Positions 61,935 to 64,000 of a stretch of DNA of 64,000 bases are shown here, one piece after another; position 1 is the first letter of the stretch; every line of letters begins with the position of its first letter. The stretch is from Hyphomicrobium_A sp965243865. GTDB taxonomy: Bacteria > Pseudomonadota > Alphaproteobacteria > Rhizobiales > Hyphomicrobiaceae. The translations under genes and the position numbers were made by a program. The stretch is taken from assembly GCF_965243865.1 (NCBI RefSeq), contig NZ_OZ251603.1, positions 1,426,001 to 1,490,000 of the forward strand, given 5' to 3'. The notes beneath the pieces were generated by a model. The model had not been told where the DNA came from. It searched no databases and saw nothing but the letters and a program-made list of their open reading frames with translations.

Positions 61935-62615
61935 TCAGAAGCGGCGCACGAAGCCGAAGTCGAACACGTCCATCGCGGGCGACAGCGTGTCTTTGCCAGC
62001 CGGCAGCGTCGAGAACGTCACGTCGTCGAAATCGATCCGGCGATAGCCGCCATGCAGCGTGATGTCGTTGTTCCAGACGAACTCCAACCCGCCGCCGTAG
62101 GTCCAGCCGCTGAGCGTCTTGCTGTCGGAGGCGCCCGTCACCGTGTTCGTCACTTCCATGCCGCCGTAGGCATAACCGGCAGTCGCGTATGGCAGGAAAC
62201 GTCCCAGCGAGACGCCGAGGCGACCACGTATCGTGCCGTAATAGTTGAGGTCGGACTTGACGCCGTAGCCGCCGCCATCGGCCCAGGAATAGAACGCGTC
62301 GGTGATGCCACCGATCAGGATGCCACCGACCTGATAGTCGTACCCAGCCTTGGCTCCGATGGCGAACCCATCAGGATCGCTCAACAAGCCGCCGCCAGAA
62401 CCGCCGAGCTTCAGCTCGTCGCTGAACGAAAAATCGGGAGACAGAATGAAGCCAGTACGGTCGATCGGCGCCAGCTCGGCATCCGTCGCGTAGCTGAAGT
62501 TCGGGATGCGAAACCATTCCTGGGCATCCGCCCGAGGTGCAGTACCACTGACCGCCGCCGCTGCACAAATGCAAAGGCACACAAAACGACCACGCCCACC
62601 CACAATGCCAAGCAT
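61935..62615 (-). CDS. Outer-membrane beta-barrel protein (Omp25/31-like)
   Basis: 226 residues, with a signal peptide ending 'TAPRADAQEW'. The mature part alternates hydrophobic/polar residues in strands such as 'IGAKAGYDYQVGGILIGGIT', 'GTIRGRLGVSLGRFLPYATAGYAYG' and a final 'VFDFGFVRRF' with C-terminal Phe, an outer-membrane signature. The 'GT.RGR.G' strand is the hallmark of Rhizobiales Omp25/31 porin-like proteins. GGGGG precedes the ATG at 62615. Confidence 0.82.
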   Translation of the reverse strand: MLGIVGGRGRFVCLCICAAAAVSGTAPRADAQEWFRIPNFSYATDAELAPIDRTGFILSPDFSFSDELKLGGSGGGLLSDPDGFAIGAKAGYDYQVGGILIGGITDAFYSWADGGGYGVKSDLNYYGTIRGRLGVSLGRFLPYATAGYAYGGMEVTNTVTGASDSKTLSGWTYGGGLEFVWNNDITLHGGYRRIDFDDVTFSTLPAGKDTLSPAMDVFDFGFVRRF

Positions 62616-62731
62616 GCCGGTCCCCCTGAAGATTGCCGTTAATCTACCGCAGCCCCCAGCGCGCTGTCCGATGCAAATCTGCACCGCATCGGGAAAAACC
62701 ACAGCCAACTTGCAGATGGAACGGGTTCCGG

Positions 62732-63970
62732 TCAGCGCCAGGGCAGCTTCTCAGGCTCCTGAAGGCCCGTCCGCCGGACGCCCGAGACCTCCTCGAACGC
62801 CTCGGCAAACTCCACAGCCCCGGGCTTGCGGGTGCCGTTGTCCATGCGCCGCGTGAACTCGGCGAGCAGTTCGGCCGACGTCTTCCCGATCACCATCTTG
62901 TTCACGTAGTAGGCACGCCGCGAGAAGAAGTTGGGCGTCGGCACCGTGAGACCGGTCGGCTGCATCATCTCGAGCCCCGTTCCCGGACCGGACAGGTTCA
63001 TCAGCTCCAGCTCTTCGCCCGATAGGTTGGTAAAGCCCTGGCGTTTGGCAAAGTCCTTCAGACCACGCAGCTTCAGCGACTGCAGCCACGGCCCGATGTC
63101 GCCATCGAGATTGACGGCGTGCATCCCGTAACCCTTCGACGTCTTTGCGAACGCCACGTGCCGGTACCAGTTGTTCGGCACCGATTTGGCTGTCTTCAGC
63201 ATCGCCCTCAGCGACGTGATCTTGCGACCGAGCTCGTCTGCACGCGCTCTATCGCGGGCGGACGCACGCATCTGCTCCAGCCGCTTCAAGAACGTGTTGC
63301 CATGCTTCACCAGCTCACCGATCGTGTTCGCGTGCAGCAGCTGCGCATAGCCCAGCGCCGACGAGATCGGCTTGCCTTTCTTCGTGATCGGATTGATGCC
63401 CGCCTGCATATCGGCCGTGCCGTTGCCGCCCGTCTCCAGCGCATAGACGCGCACCACCTGCTCCGGCGACAGCCCCAGCGAAAGTGCCTCAGCCGCATAC
63501 CGCCGCTTGAATTCCTTCTCGCTGATCCGCGCCGGCACGAAGCCATAATGCGTCTTTGCCGCTGCGAGAAAATTGGCGAGGCCCGGCATGGGCGTCGGGG
63601 GCTTGCTGGGCGTCTTTTTCTCCTGGCTGGCAAGATACCGCGACCACTTCTTGTCGAGTTCTCCGCTCAGTTGCGGACCTTTGTAGGTCGGCGGAAAAGT
63701 CCACACGTAGTCGTCGGCGTCGAAGAATTTTGTCGATCTGCGCTTCGCCGTCCGCCCCTTCCGCTTGCTTTCGACCTGCTGCCAGTAAGCATCCAGCAAC
63801 CGCTCGTGCTGGTTCTTCGCCGTGCGCCAGGCAATGAATTCGTTCTGCTGCGCCGCAGGAAGCGTCGCCACAAAATCCTGCACGCTCGCCGCTCTCGCTG
63901 CGCCAGTGCACACCATTGCGCTTGCCGCCAATAAGGCGAGCAGCGGAAACAATCGGTGGCAAAGTCGCAT
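62732..63970 (-). CDS. Secreted lysozyme-fold (lytic-transglycosylase-like) protein
   Basis: 412 residues with a signal peptide ('LFPLLALLAASAMVCTG'). A segment around 'RVYALETGGNGTADMQAGIN' followed by 'ISSALGYAQLLH' resembles the catalytic Glu and the 'GYAQL' motif of lytic transglycosylases. The flanking parts are Lys/Arg-rich and atypical, so the protein may be a distant relative. It may act on peptidoglycan in the periplasm. The ATG at 63970 follows AAAGGAGG; TTG 63976 is also in frame. Confidence 0.62.
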   Translation of the reverse strand: MRLCHRLFPLLALLAASAMVCTGAARAASVQDFVATLPAAQQNEFIAWRTAKNQHERLLDAYWQQVESKRKGRTAKRRSTKFFDADDYVWTFPPTYKGPQLSGELDKKWSRYLASQEKKTPSKPPTPMPGLANFLAAAKTHYGFVPARISEKEFKRRYAAEALSLGLSPEQVVRVYALETGGNGTADMQAGINPITKKGKPISSALGYAQLLHANTIGELVKHGNTFLKRLEQMRASARDRARADELGRKITSLRAMLKTAKSVPNNWYRHVAFAKTSKGYGMHAVNLDGDIGPWLQSLKLRGLKDFAKRQGFTNLSGEELELMNLSGPGTGLEMMQPTGLTVPTPNFFSRRAYYVNKMVIGKTSAELLAEFTRRMDNGTRKPGAVEFAEAFEEVSGVRRTGLQEPEKLPWR

Positions 63971-64000
63971 CGGCAATAGCCTCCTTTCGCGTAAAAACGC

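Overview
The window is a stretch of chromosome from a high-GC alphaproteobacterium, most likely of the order Hyphomicrobiales (Rhizobiales) and close to the Hyphomicrobium branch. The basis is gene content and order: ilvE next to a MarR/OmpR/histidine-kinase set (petP/petR type), ubiK-ybjN-proC divergent from lgt-midA-pgeF, prs and rplY-pth, petABC followed by mtnP, a TIGR03808-type Tat protein, a Rhizobium-type asparaginase and many small secreted proteins of the kind common in this order. I saw no rRNA, tRNA, CRISPR array, insertion sequence, prophage or known anti-phage system. Strand assignments change often, so most units are one to four genes long.

Layout. 0-14 kb: alpha/beta hydrolase, MeaB-type GTPase, pyroglutamyl peptidase, Tat-exported beta-helix protein, asparaginase, small unknowns, an HNK-1-type sulfotransferase, a cyclic-nucleotide-binding patatin fusion, ArfB and a phytoene-dehydrogenase-like oxidoreductase. 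14-18 kb: ilvE and a MarR / response regulator / kinase cluster whose internal gap carries two long palindromes. 18-26 kb: TetR regulator, proC-ybjN-ubiK, lgt-midA-pgeF, a duplicated-domain lipoprotein and prs. 26-29.6 kb: a zinc locus (His-rich protein, ZnuD-like TonB receptor, Zur-like Fur regulator) lying between prs and rplY. 29.7-43.5 kb: rplY (with a terminator-like leader hairpin) and pth, then an accessory block (ABC-2 exporter, two membrane proteins of unknown role, glycosyltransferase, second two-component system, small secreted proteins, sterol-desaturase-like enzyme, MarR/SRPBCC/VOC/GAF genes) before ychF. 43.5-54.8 kb: a prolyl-iminopeptidase paralogue, a methylthioadenosine (MTA) salvage operon (apt, zinc-ribbon protein, mtnA, FucA-like aldolase), a secreted tandem DUF4375 protein, a cytochrome c fusion, a second peptidase paralogue, panE and an OprD-type porin split by one in-frame amber codon. 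54.8-64 kb: mtnP, the cytochrome bc1 operon, an ABC exporter divergent from hemF, a small outer-membrane barrel and a transglycosylase-like protein.

How genes work together. mtnP, apt, mtnA and the FucA-like aldolase together can account for the DHAP-shunt version of MTA / 5'-deoxyadenosine salvage (adenine recovery plus cleavage of the sugar phosphate to DHAP and an aldehyde). The zinc locus appears coordinated: the same GATGTTATA half-site lies in front of both the receptor and the regulator, and at the receptor it overlaps a well-formed -10 element. petABC and hemF are respiratory and haem functions. The observations I rank highest are the amber-interrupted porin, the twin palindromes inside the regulator/kinase cluster, the zinc locus whose receptor lacks a His-rich loop while a His-rich protein is encoded beside it, and the rplY leader hairpin. 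I found no clear new multi-gene system. Coordinates and motifs were read by eye, and family assignments rest on motif recognition, not on searches.
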